NCBI GenBank assembly: GCA_951801675.1
Contig: CATONX010000016.1
Span: 1 to 52,697 of the forward strand
Source: an uncultured Eubacteriales bacterium
Lineage (GTDB): Bacteria > Bacillota > Clostridia > Oscillospirales > Acutalibacteraceae
Direction of reading: 5' to 3'
Length of the DNA stretch: 52,697 bases
Shown here: positions 1-8,136 of the stretch, one piece after another
How positions within the stretch are numbered: position 1 is the first letter of the stretch
Layout of the letters: each line of letters begins with the position of its first letter
The notes under the pieces: generated by a model
What the model saw: the letters and a program-made list of their open reading frames with translations, nothing else
Databases searched by the model: none
What the model was told of the DNA's origin: nothing
Made by a program: the position numbers and the translations under genes

Positions 1-1
1 T

Positions 2-43
2 TTTCATACCAAACGGCCGCAGGAAGGGGGAGAGGACCGATGA
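2..43 (+). CDS. gatA: C-terminal tail of GatA (partial)
   Basis: An open frame enters from the left edge and stops with TGA at 41-43. It reads FHTKRPQEGGEDR. The F-H-T-K-R-P stretch resembles the usual end of GatA, the amidase subunit of the Asp-tRNA(Asn)/Glu-tRNA(Gln) amidotransferase. The stop overlaps the gatB start as ATGA, the spacing expected in a gatCAB operon. Only 13 residues are visible, so the call rests mainly on position next to gatB. Confidence 0.62.
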   Translation, partial: FHTKRPQEGGEDR

Positions 44-1473
44 AATACGAGATGGTGATTGGGCTGGAGGTTCACACCGAGCTTTCCACCAAAACGAAGA
101 TTTTCTGTTCCTGCACCACCCAGTTCGGCGGCGACCCCAACACCCACTGCTGCCCGGTCTGCACGGGAATGCCGGGCACCCTGCCGGTGCTCAACAAAAG
201 CGTGGTGGAGTACGCCATCCGGGCGGGGCTCGCCACCAACTGCACCATTACCCGGCTCAACAAGTTCGACCGGAAGAACTACTTCTATCCCGACCTGCCC
301 AAGGCCTATCAGATTTCCCAGCTTTACCTGCCCATCTGCCAAAACGGCACGGTGGAAATCGAGACTGAGGCGGGAGTAAAGTCCATCCGCATCAAGGAAA
401 TTCACATGGAGGAGGACGCGGGCAAGCTGGTGCACGAGCCTTATGAGGACGCGACCCTGGCCGATTACAACCGCTGCGGCGTGCCTCTTCTGGAAATCGT
501 GTCCGAGCCGGACTTCCGTTCGGCCGAGGAAGTGACCGCGTACCTCGAAAAGCTCAAAGCCACGCTGCAATACATCGGCGTGTCCGACTGTAAGATGCAG
601 GAGGGTTCTCTGCGGGCGGACGTGAACGTTTCGGTGCGCCCGGTGGGACAGGAGGAGTTCGGCGTGCGCACGGAAATGAAGAACATGAACTCCTTCAAAG
701 CGGTGGCCCGTGCCATTGACTATGAGTCCAAGCGGCAGATTTCCGTTCTGGAAGCGGGAGGCCGCGTTATTCAGCAGACCAGGCGGTGGGACGATGAGAA
801 GGGCGAGTCCTTCGCCATGCGCTCGAAGGAAAACGCCCAGGATTACCGGTATTTCCCCGAGCCGGACCTGCCGCCGGTGGAAATCGGCGACGAATGGATC
901 GAGCGGGTGGCAAAAGAGCTGCCTGAGCTTCCGGACAAAAAGCAGAGACGCTACGTAGAAGAGCTGGGCCTACCGGAATACGACAGCCGCATGATTACCG
1001 CCGACAAGGCCATGGCGGACTTCTTTGAAGCGGCGGCGGATCGGTGCAAAAAGCCCAAGGAAGTGTCCAACTGGATCATGGGGGACCTGTTCCGTTTGCT
1101 CAAGGAGGAAGGAAAGGAAGCCTCCGAGCTGACCCTGGCCCCGGAGAACCTCGCTACGCTCATCGGCCTGATCGACAAAGGGGTTATCAACCGCAACACG
1201 GCGAAAACCGTGTTCGAGGCGATGTTCAAAACCGGGGTGGACCCGGAAGCGTACGTCAAGGAACAGGGGCTGGAAATGGTGTCCGACCAAGGGGCGGTGG
1301 ACGCGGTGATTGCGCAGGTAATAAAAGACAATCCCCAGTCGGTAGCCGACTTAAAAGGCGGCAAGGAAAAGGCCTTCGGCTTCCTAGTGGGCCAGTGTAT
1401 GAAGGCGCTCAAGGGCAAAGCGGATCCCAAGATCATCAACGAAACGCTGCGTAAAGCGCTGGCAGACGAATAA
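40..1473 (+). CDS. gatB: Aspartyl/glutamyl-tRNA amidotransferase subunit B
   Basis: Subunit B of the GatCAB complex, which binds misacylated Asp-tRNA(Asn) or Glu-tRNA(Gln) and helps convert it to the amidated form in organisms lacking AsnRS or GlnRS. At 477 residues it is full length. Visible hallmarks are the N-terminal IGLEVHTEL, a probable zinc site formed by C23-x-C25 and the CPVC around residue 38-41, the KNYFYPDLPKAYQISQ segment near residue 83-98 and GVPLLEIVSEPD near residue 147. The C-terminal third (about 330-477) is the YqeY-like tRNA-binding tail. The ATG overlaps the upstream stop as ATGA and has a purine-rich GGGGGAGAGG ahead of it. A long hairpin follows the gene. Confidence 0.97.
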   Translation: MKYEMVIGLEVHTELSTKTKIFCSCTTQFGGDPNTHCCPVCTGMPGTLPVLNKSVVEYAIRAGLATNCTITRLNKFDRKNYFYPDLPKAYQISQLYLPICQNGTVEIETEAGVKSIRIKEIHMEEDAGKLVHEPYEDATLADYNRCGVPLLEIVSEPDFRSAEEVTAYLEKLKATLQYIGVSDCKMQEGSLRADVNVSVRPVGQEEFGVRTEMKNMNSFKAVARAIDYESKRQISVLEAGGRVIQQTRRWDDEKGESFAMRSKENAQDYRYFPEPDLPPVEIGDEWIERVAKELPELPDKKQRRYVEELGLPEYDSRMITADKAMADFFEAAADRCKKPKEVSNWIMGDLFRLLKEEGKEASELTLAPENLATLIGLIDKGVINRNTAKTVFEAMFKTGVDPEAYVKEQGLEMVSDQGAVDAVIAQVIKDNPQSVADLKGGKEKAFGFLVGQCMKALKGKADPKIINETLRKALADE

Positions 1474-1492
1474 ATAAAACCGGTTTGTATGT

Positions 1493-1535
1493 AACACCCG
1501 TGCCGGGATGGCTTTGCTATCCCGGCACGGGTGTT
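1493..1535 (+). terminator. Hairpin terminator after gatB
   Basis: A 17-bp perfect stem (1493-1509 with 1519-1535) encloses a 9-base loop. It starts 20 bases after the gatB stop. Only a short T stretch follows, so termination may be partly factor dependent. Confidence 0.75.
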
Positions 1536-1642
1536 TGCAGGAAAGGGATGTGTAGGAGGGCGAAAAGTGCGCTTGTTGGCAGGCCGGAAGGAAAGCGTTG
1601 GAAAGCGGTGACAACGATAGGACCGCCGCGAACGCAATCTAG

Positions 1643-1671
1643 TTGAAATCGATCGGCAATTCGACTACAAT
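1643..1671 (+). promoter_or_regulatory. SigA-type promoter of the Dpp/Nik-like operon
   Basis: TTGAAA at 1643-1648 and TACAAT at 1666-1671 are separated by exactly 17 bases. The site lies 44 bases before the start codon of the substrate-binding protein. No riboswitch fold is seen in the short leader. Confidence 0.75.
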
Positions 1672-1714
1672 AAAAGAATTCAAGTGAAATCACGCAGGTT
1701 GGAGGCAGGAATTC

Positions 1715-3316
1715 ATGAAACGAACCATCGCCAAAAAAATCGCCTGGGCGCTGCTCCTTTGTATGCTGACCGGGCTCTTTTCCGGCTGTACCGATTCGTC
1801 CAAAAACCAGCGCAGCTCTACCGAGCTTGTGCTGGCGGGAGTGGGGGACGAGCCGGAGGCCGGGTTCGACCCCACCACCGGCTGGGGCGCTTACGGAACG
1901 TCCTTTCTTCACAGCACCCTGCTGCGGTATGACGAGACGCTTACGCTGGTCAACGATGCCGCGGAAAGCTGGCGGGTAAGCGGGGACGGGAGGACCTATT
2001 CGGTGCAGCTTCGCCGGGACATAAGGTTCTCCGACGGCAAGGGAATGACCGCGCACGATGTGAAATTTACCTATGAGACGGCGAAGAAAAGCAGCTCCAG
2101 CGTGGACTTGACCATGCTCGATTCGGTGGAGGTCACCTCCGCCTACTCGGTGGATTTTCACTTAAACGCCCCCTCGTCGGTCTTTGCCAGTGTGCTGACC
2201 ACCATCGGCATCGTGCCTATGAACGGGTACGACGAAACCTACGGCCAGCATCCCGTGGGTTCAGGTCCCTATAAGCTCGTCCAGTGGGACAAGGGGCAGC
2301 AGATTGTGCTTACGCCGAATGAGTATTACTACGGGGACAAGCCCTATTATACGAGGCTCACCATCCTGTTCTTGAGCGAAAGCGCCGCCTTCGCCGCCGC
2401 CAAGGCGGGAACGGTGGACGTGGCCATTGCCGCTACCGCGGTGGCGCGCAACCAGAAAATCGACGGCATGCAGCTTGTAAACGTCAAAAGCTGTGACAAC
2501 CGAGGCATTTCCTTTCCCATGCAGAAGGTGAGCGCGCCGGACAAAAACGGCAATCCCGTAGGCAACGACGTGACCTGTGACCCGGCCATCCGCAAAGCCC
2601 TCAACGTGGGCATCTCCAGGGAAGAGCTGGTCAAGGGCATCCTGGCTGGAAACGGGACCCCGGCGTATTCGCTGTGCGATTCCCTGCCCTGGTTTAACGA
2701 GGAAACGGTGTTTGCCGACAACGACCCCGGCCTTGCCAAACAGCTTCTGGAGGAAGCCGGCTGGGTGGACGAAAACGGCGACGGCGTGCGGGAGAAAAAC
2801 GGCGTCAGCGCCACCTTTAAGCTCTATTACCCGGCAGGCGACAGCGTGCGCCAGTCTTTGGCGGTGGCGGTGGCGGACTTTGCCAAGACCATCGGCATCG
2901 TCATTGAGCTGCACGGGGCCAGCTGGAACGAAATCGAGCGGGTGATGCACGCGGAAGCGGTCCTGTTCGGCTTCGGCAATTATACGCCTTTGGAAGTTTA
3001 CAACATCTATGACAGCGCCATGTCCGGCGATTCCTACAATAACCCCAACTACTATCAGAATCCCACCGTGGACGGTTACCTCAAGCAGGCTATGGAGGCC
3101 ACCAGCCAGGAAGAGGCGTACGAATACTGGAAGAAGGCCCAGTTTGACGGGGCCACCGGCTTTGCCTACCAGGGCGACGCTGCCTGGATGTGGCTTGTAA
3201 ACGCCGACCATGTCTATTACGTGCGCGACGGGGTGGACATCGGCACCCAGCGCCTCCATCCCCACGGACATGACTGGCCGCTTCTTTGGAACGTGTCCGA
3301 CTGGAAGGCAAAATAA
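1715..3316 (+). CDS. ABC transporter substrate-binding lipoprotein (SBP family 5)
   Basis: Extracytoplasmic solute receptor of a peptide/nickel-type ABC importer. A lipoprotein signal is visible: a basic start, a hydrophobic stretch and LFSGC with Cys25 as the lipidation site. The mature part shows the SBP_bac_5 pattern, including the WRVSGDGRTYSVQLRRD-like opening, SDGKGMTAHDVKFTYE near residue 107 and PVGSGPYKLVQW near residue 180. The length of 533 residues is normal. A conserved-looking HPHGHDWPL near the C-terminus is histidine rich and could suit a metal chelate, but this is speculation. GGAGG at 1701-1705 sits 9 bases before the ATG. Four transporter genes follow. The substrate (nickel, metallophore complex or oligopeptide) cannot be decided from sequence. 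Confidence 0.92.
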   Translation: MKRTIAKKIAWALLLCMLTGLFSGCTDSSKNQRSSTELVLAGVGDEPEAGFDPTTGWGAYGTSFLHSTLLRYDETLTLVNDAAESWRVSGDGRTYSVQLRRDIRFSDGKGMTAHDVKFTYETAKKSSSSVDLTMLDSVEVTSAYSVDFHLNAPSSVFASVLTTIGIVPMNGYDETYGQHPVGSGPYKLVQWDKGQQIVLTPNEYYYGDKPYYTRLTILFLSESAAFAAAKAGTVDVAIAATAVARNQKIDGMQLVNVKSCDNRGISFPMQKVSAPDKNGNPVGNDVTCDPAIRKALNVGISREELVKGILAGNGTPAYSLCDSLPWFNEETVFADNDPGLAKQLLEEAGWVDENGDGVREKNGVSATFKLYYPAGDSVRQSLAVAVADFAKTIGIVIELHGASWNEIERVMHAEAVLFGFGNYTPLEVYNIYDSAMSGDSYNNPNYYQNPTVDGYLKQAMEATSQEEAYEYWKKAQFDGATGFAYQGDAAWMWLVNADHVYYVRDGVDIGTQRLHPHGHDWPLLWNVSDWKAK

Positions 3317-3354
3317 ACACGCAGGAATCCAAATAACAGAAAGGAGGAAGAGGG

Positions 3355-4347
3355 ATGGCGGGAAAAACAGCGCGGTTTTTACTGGGAAAGCTTCTGCGGA
3401 TGCTTTCTTTGCTGCTGGCGGCCTGCCTGCTTTCCTTCTTTCTTCTGAGCCTGTCGCCCATCGACCCGGTGGAAGCCTACGTGGGCGCGTCGGTAACGGT
3501 GAGCGAACAGCAGCGAGAGGAAATCGCTGCCCATTGGGGCCTTGATCAGCCCCCGGCCGAGCGGTTCGGCTTATGGCTTTCCTCCATCGCAAAAGGGGAC
3601 TTGGGCACCTCCCTTCTCTACCGGCGCCCGGTGCTCGACGTGATTGGGGAACGGTTTCTCGCTTCTCTTTGGCTCATGGGAATCGCTTGGATTTTTTCCG
3701 GGCTCATCGGCCTGGGGTTAGGCATCCTGGCGGGACGCAGGGAGGGAAGCCTGTGGGACAAAGGGATTCGCGGCTTCTGCCTGCTGTTATCCTCCACCCC
3801 CACCTTCTGGGTGGGAATGGTTCTGCTGCTCATTTTCGCGGTGTGGCTGGGCTGGTTCCCGGTGGGGCTGAGCGTGCCCATCGGGGTGCTGGAGCAAGAC
3901 GTGACCCTTTTCGACCGGCTTTCCCATGTAATCCTGCCCGCCCTCACCCTGTCCTTAGCCGGCATGGCGCCCATTGCGCTGCATACCAGGGAAAAGCTTA
4001 TTGCCATCAACCGCTCCGATTACATGCTCTATGCCCGGGCACGGGGCGAAGGGGAGTGGACCGCCCTGCGCCGGCACGGTCTTCGGAATCTGGCGCTGCC
4101 GGCGGTTACCCTGCAGTTCGCTTCCTTTGCGGAGCTGTTCGGCGGGTCGGTGCTGGCCGAGCAGGTCTTTTCCTACCCAGGCCTCGGCCGGGCGGCCACC
4201 GAAGCGGGCTTAAACGGGGACCTGCCGCTGCTTTTGGGCATCGTGCTCTTTTCCACCTTGTTCGTGTTCATAGGCAACTCGATTGCCGACCTGCTCACCT
4301 TTTTCATTGACCCGCGTATCCGCCGTGCGAAACGAGGTGGGATATGA
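3355..4347 (+). CDS. ABC transporter permease, DppB/NikB type
   Basis: First integral-membrane subunit of the importer. There is an N-terminal transmembrane helix (about residues 10-35), a short extracytoplasmic loop, then a five-helix binding-protein-dependent transport domain. The EAA coupling loop that contacts the ATPase is visible near residue 222-250 (YARARGEGEW followed by HGLRNLALPAVT). The length of 330 residues is typical. AAAGGAGG lies upstream of the ATG. The stop overlaps the next start as ATGA, so the two permeases are translationally coupled. Confidence 0.94.
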   Translation: MAGKTARFLLGKLLRMLSLLLAACLLSFFLLSLSPIDPVEAYVGASVTVSEQQREEIAAHWGLDQPPAERFGLWLSSIAKGDLGTSLLYRRPVLDVIGERFLASLWLMGIAWIFSGLIGLGLGILAGRREGSLWDKGIRGFCLLLSSTPTFWVGMVLLLIFAVWLGWFPVGLSVPIGVLEQDVTLFDRLSHVILPALTLSLAGMAPIALHTREKLIAINRSDYMLYARARGEGEWTALRRHGLRNLALPAVTLQFASFAELFGGSVLAEQVFSYPGLGRAATEAGLNGDLPLLLGIVLFSTLFVFIGNSIADLLTFFIDPRIRRAKRGGI

Positions 4348-5162
4348 AACGGGTTTCTTCGATCAAGACCCTGGCCGGGCCGGCGGCCGCCTCCTTGTGC
4401 CTGCTCATCCTGCTGTTCTACGGCGTGTTCGGCGACCAGGCCCAACTGACCACCGACTTTTCCCAAAGCGGCCTGGCCCCTTCCTTCGCCCACCCCTTCG
4501 GAACCGACTGGATGGGCCGGGACATGCTCACAAGAACCCTGTTTGGCATGTCCCGAAGCCTCGGGGTAGGGCTGCTGGCCGCGCTCATCAGCGCGGCGGT
4601 GGCCCTGGCATTGGGGACAATCGCGGCGGTGGGCGGAAAACAGGCGGACCGGGCGGTATCCTGGGTCATTGACCTGTTTTTGGGCATTCCCCATATTCTG
4701 CTGGTTCTCCTGATTTCCTTCGCGCTGGGCGGCGGGATGAAGGGTGTGGTGGTGGGCGTGGCGGTCACCCATTGGCCCAGCCTTGCCAGAGTGGTGCGCG
4801 CAGAGCTTCTAGGCTTACGAAGCGCGCCTTACCTGCTCGCCTCCAGACAGCTGGGAAAGGGACCGTTGCTCCTGGCGGCAAGGCATATGCTGCCCCATTT
4901 GCTTCCCCAGCTGGTGGTGGGAACGGTGCTGCTTTTTCCCCACGCTATTTTGCACGAGTCCGCCATCACTTTTCTGGGCTTCGGCCTATCCCCCCATGAG
5001 CCCGCCATGGGGATCCTGCTTGCCGAGTCGATGGACTATCTGACCTCCGGCATGTGGTGGCTGGCGGTGTTCCCGGGACTTACCCTGCTTGCGGGCGTGC
5101 TTTTGTTTGAGTACCTGGGAAGCTGGCTGCAAAAGAGGTTTACCAAAGAAGCTTCTATTTGA
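4344..5162 (+). CDS. ABC transporter permease, DppC/NikC type
   Basis: Second permease of the importer, 272 residues. The HPFGTDWMGRDMLTR block near residue 50 is a strong signature of the DppC/NikC/OppC family. An EAA-like loop occurs near residue 150 (VVRAELLGLRSAPYLLASRQLG), and FLGFGLSPHEPAMG near residue 212 is another family block. It overlaps the preceding permease by four bases. The N-terminal region is shorter than in OppC and closer to NikC. Confidence 0.94.
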   Translation: MKRVSSIKTLAGPAAASLCLLILLFYGVFGDQAQLTTDFSQSGLAPSFAHPFGTDWMGRDMLTRTLFGMSRSLGVGLLAALISAAVALALGTIAAVGGKQADRAVSWVIDLFLGIPHILLVLLISFALGGGMKGVVVGVAVTHWPSLARVVRAELLGLRSAPYLLASRQLGKGPLLLAARHMLPHLLPQLVVGTVLLFPHAILHESAITFLGFGLSPHEPAMGILLAESMDYLTSGMWWLAVFPGLTLLAGVLLFEYLGSWLQKRFTKEASI

Positions 5163-5184
5163 CGAAGGAAAGGACGAAAAGGGC

Positions 5185-6102
5185 ATGGAAAACCAAACGC
5201 TTCTGACCATTGAAGACCTGTCGGTGCAGTTTGTTTCTGCAGGGATTCGGACCACTGCCCTGTCCGGCCTGAGCCTGACGGCAAAGGAAGGGGAAATTCT
5301 GGCAGTGGTGGGGGCCTCCGGCGCCGGGAAAAGCCTTCTTGCCCACGCGGTTTTGGGGCTTTTGCCGAAGAACGCGCAGGTAACCGGGCGGATGACCTAT
5401 AAAGGGCAGGTGCTCAACGAGAAAACCCTCCCTCGCCTGCGTGGAAAGGAAATCACGTTGATTCCTCAGTCCGTCACCTATCTTGACCCTCTGATGCCGG
5501 TGGGGCGCCAGGTCTATTATCCTATGAACAAGCAGGAGGGCCGGGCAAAGACCGCCGCCCTCTTTGAAGAATACGGCCTATCGCCGGAGGTAATGAAAAA
5601 GTACCCCTTTGAGCTCTCCGGCGGGATGACCCGCAGAGTGCTCTTTTCCGCGGCGGTGCTCAGCGGGGCGAAGCTTCTGCTGGCCGACGAGCCCACCCCC
5701 GGCCTTTCCAGGGAAACCGCCCGGCATGTGCTGCGTCATCTGCGCGCCTTTGCCAAGGAGGGCCGGGCGGTGCTGCTCATCACCCACGATTTGGACTTGG
5801 CGGTGGAATGCGCCGACCGGGTGGCGGTGCTTTACGCGGGAACCCTGCTGGAAACCGCCCCGGCCTGTGATTTTGCCGCAGACGGAGCGGCCCTGCGCCA
5901 TCCTTACAGCCAAAGCTTGTGGAATGCGCTGCCTCAAAACGGGTTTCATCCGGTGACGGGAAATATGCCTTCGCCCGGCGAACGGGTTGAGAGCTGTCCC
6001 TTTGCTCCCCGCTGCCCGAAGAAAACGGCTCTATGCCGGGAGAAACCGGTACCGCTGCGCCCTCTTCGGGGCGGGACCGTGAGGTGTATACATGCGACTT
6101 GA
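5185..6102 (+). CDS. ABC transporter ATPase, DppD/NikD type
   Basis: First ATPase of the importer, 305 residues from the ATG at 5185. The frame stays open upstream into the permease gene, but the domain begins at ENQTLLTIEDLSVQF, so 5185 is chosen. Walker A is GASGAGKS near residue 43, a Q-loop Gln lies in IPQSVTYLDP, the signature is LSGGMTRR near 144, Walker B is LLLADEPT near 165 and the switch His is in LLITHDLD. The C-terminal oligopeptide/dipeptide extension with CPFAPRCPKKTALC is present, as usual in DppD/OppD. It overlaps the second ATPase by 11 bases. Confidence 0.94.
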   Translation: MENQTLLTIEDLSVQFVSAGIRTTALSGLSLTAKEGEILAVVGASGAGKSLLAHAVLGLLPKNAQVTGRMTYKGQVLNEKTLPRLRGKEITLIPQSVTYLDPLMPVGRQVYYPMNKQEGRAKTAALFEEYGLSPEVMKKYPFELSGGMTRRVLFSAAVLSGAKLLLADEPTPGLSRETARHVLRHLRAFAKEGRAVLLITHDLDLAVECADRVAVLYAGTLLETAPACDFAADGAALRHPYSQSLWNALPQNGFHPVTGNMPSPGERVESCPFAPRCPKKTALCREKPVPLRPLRGGTVRCIHAT

Positions 6103-6724
6103 AGCAACCAATTTGGTGGTAAGCTATTCAAAGCGTCCGGTGCTCCAAGGACTTTGCTTTTTCATGGAGGAAGGGGAGCGGGTGGGGCTGATCGGTCCCA
6201 GCGGCTGCGGCAAATCCACTTTGGCAAAAGTGCTTTCCGGGATGCTTTGCCCTCAGGCGGGAGAAGTGCGGCTGGACGAAAAGCCGCTGCCCAAAAAAGG
6301 GTACCGGCCGGTGCAGCTCATTTTTCAGCATCCCGAGCAGGCGGTGGACCCCAAATGGCGGATGGAACAGATTCTAAACGAAGGGTATTTTCCCGACCGG
6401 GACCTGCTAAACGCCCTTGGCATCGAAAAGGAGTGGCTCATCCGGTACCCAAGAGAACTGTCGGGCGGGGAGCTGCAGCGGTTTTGCATTGCCCGTGCTC
6501 TGGGGCCAAAGACAAGGTTTTTGCTCTGCGACGAAATCAGCACTATGCTCGACCCCATTACCCAGGCCCAGCTGTGGGAGCTTTTGCTCCACTGCAGTGA
6601 AAAACGGGGGATGGGGCTCTTGGTGATTACCCACAACCGGGCGCTGGCCGAACGGGTCTGCACCCGCATCGTGAAATTTGAGGATTTAAACGGGAAAGGG
6701 GAGGAAACTCATGCAAAAAAATGA
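6092..6724 (+). CDS. ABC transporter ATPase, DppF/NikE type
   Basis: Second ATPase of the importer, 210 residues. Walker A is GPSGCGKS (residues 35-42), the Q-loop is LIFQHPEQAVDP, the signature is LSGGELQRF, and the switch His lies in LLVITHNRAL. Walker B reads LLCDEIS, so the usual DEP/DEA after the catalytic Glu is DEI; the catalytic Glu is kept. The C-terminal oligopeptide extension seen in its partner is absent, as in NikE-like proteins. Its last 14 bases overlap the start of the rRNA methyltransferase gene. Confidence 0.92.
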   Translation: MRLEATNLVVSYSKRPVLQGLCFFMEEGERVGLIGPSGCGKSTLAKVLSGMLCPQAGEVRLDEKPLPKKGYRPVQLIFQHPEQAVDPKWRMEQILNEGYFPDRDLLNALGIEKEWLIRYPRELSGGELQRFCIARALGPKTRFLLCDEISTMLDPITQAQLWELLLHCSEKRGMGLLVITHNRALAERVCTRIVKFEDLNGKGEETHAKK

Positions 6725-8069
6725 CGAAATTATCCTTCGCATCACCGGCATGACGGCGGAAGGTGCCGGCGTCGGCCGTGCGGAAGGAATGGCGGTGTTC
6801 GTTCCCTTTGCCGCTCCGGGAGACCTTTTGCGGGCCCATGTGGTCAAGGTGCAGAAAACCTACGCCTTCGCGAAAATCGAAGAGATATTGGAATCCTCCG
6901 CCGACCGGGTGGAGCCGGACTGTCCGGTGTTCGGCCGGTGCGGCGGCTGCGTCTACCGGCATTTGACCTACGAGGCGGAGCTTAAGGCAAAGCGCCAGCG
7001 GGTGCAGGACGCGCTGACCCGCATTGGCGGGTTGCCAATCGAAGTGCCGCCGGTTCTCGGCAGTGAATCGGTGGACGCTTACCGAAACAAGGCGCAATAC
7101 CCGGTGGCGCGGGTAAATGGGCAGCTGCAAATCGGCTTTTTTGCCCCCCGCAGCCACCGGATTGCCGACTGCCGGGACTGCCGTTTGCAGCCGCCTGAGT
7201 TTACCGCCGCAGTGAAAACCGTGGCCGGTTGGATGGAACGGTACCAGGTTTCCGCCTACGATGAGAAGAACCACCGGGGCCTTGTGCGCCACATTTATCT
7301 GCGCAAGGGCGAGGAAACCGGACAGGTCATGGTGTGCCTGGTGGCAAACGGCAGAAGGCTTCCCCATCAGGGAGAACTGCTGGAAGCATTGCGCGAGCAG
7401 GTGTTGGGCCTTACCAGCGTGGTGCTAAATGTCAACGAAGCGCGCACCAACGTGATTGTGGGCGAAACCTGCATCACGCTGTGGGGTGCGCCGGCGATTG
7501 AAGATGTGCTGTGCGGGGTGCGGGTGTCCATCTCCCCGCTGAGCTTTTACCAGGTTAACCGCCGCCAGTGTGAGGTGCTCTACCGCAAAGCCGCCGAATA
7601 CGCGGGACTGACCGGGAACGAAACCGTGCTCGACCTGTACTGCGGGACCGGGACCATCGGCTTAACGATGGCGAAAAAGGCTGGGCGCATCATCGGGGTG
7701 GAGGTGGTTCCCCAGGCGGTGGAGGACGCTGGGGAGAACGCAAGACGAAACGGCATCGAAAACGCGACTTTTTTGTGCGCGGACGCGGCGACTGCCGCCG
7801 CAAGGCTTGCCAAGGACGGCATCCGGCCGGACGTGGTGCTTCTCGACCCGCCGCGCAAGGGCTGCACAGAAGAATTGGCCGCGACCGTTTCCCAGATGGG
7901 GCCTCGGCGGATCGTGTATGTGTCCTGCGACCCGGGGACGCTTGCGAGAGATTTAAAGACTTTTGAAGCGCTCGGCTACCATACGGATGCCGTGCAGCCG
8001 GTGGATATGTTCCCCCGCACCGCCCATGTGGAGACGGTGGCGCGGCTGACGAAAAAAGACCCTGTTTGA
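6711..8069 (+). CDS. rlmD: 23S rRNA (uracil-5-)-methyltransferase RlmD/RlmCD (RumA family)
   Basis: SAM-dependent enzyme making 5-methyluridine in 23S rRNA. An N-terminal TRAM domain covers about residues 1-60. A probable 4Fe-4S site is formed by C71, C77 and C80 with a later Cys at 154 or 157. The SAM motif DLYCGTGTIGL begins at D308, DPPRKG lies near 383 and the catalytic Cys is C406 in YVSCDPGTLARD. The length of 452 residues fits. In Firmicutes one enzyme of this family can serve both U747 and U1939 (RlmCD); which applies here is unknown. GGGGAGG precedes the ATG, which lies inside the end of the upstream transporter ATPase gene, so it is probably co-transcribed. Confidence 0.95.
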   Translation: MQKNDEIILRITGMTAEGAGVGRAEGMAVFVPFAAPGDLLRAHVVKVQKTYAFAKIEEILESSADRVEPDCPVFGRCGGCVYRHLTYEAELKAKRQRVQDALTRIGGLPIEVPPVLGSESVDAYRNKAQYPVARVNGQLQIGFFAPRSHRIADCRDCRLQPPEFTAAVKTVAGWMERYQVSAYDEKNHRGLVRHIYLRKGEETGQVMVCLVANGRRLPHQGELLEALREQVLGLTSVVLNVNEARTNVIVGETCITLWGAPAIEDVLCGVRVSISPLSFYQVNRRQCEVLYRKAAEYAGLTGNETVLDLYCGTGTIGLTMAKKAGRIIGVEVVPQAVEDAGENARRNGIENATFLCADAATAAARLAKDGIRPDVVLLDPPRKGCTEELAATVSQMGPRRIVYVSCDPGTLARDLKTFEALGYHTDAVQPVDMFPRTAHVETVARLTKKDPV

Positions 8070-8136
8070 ATGTGACGGGCCGATTCACGGAAAAAACAGG
8101 GGCGACGATATTCCTCTGGAAAAGAGCGGTGATCAC

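Noticed and set aside
2261-3592. A 443-codon minus-strand frame opposite the receptor gene
   Set aside because: Runs across two real genes on the other strand and has no protein features.
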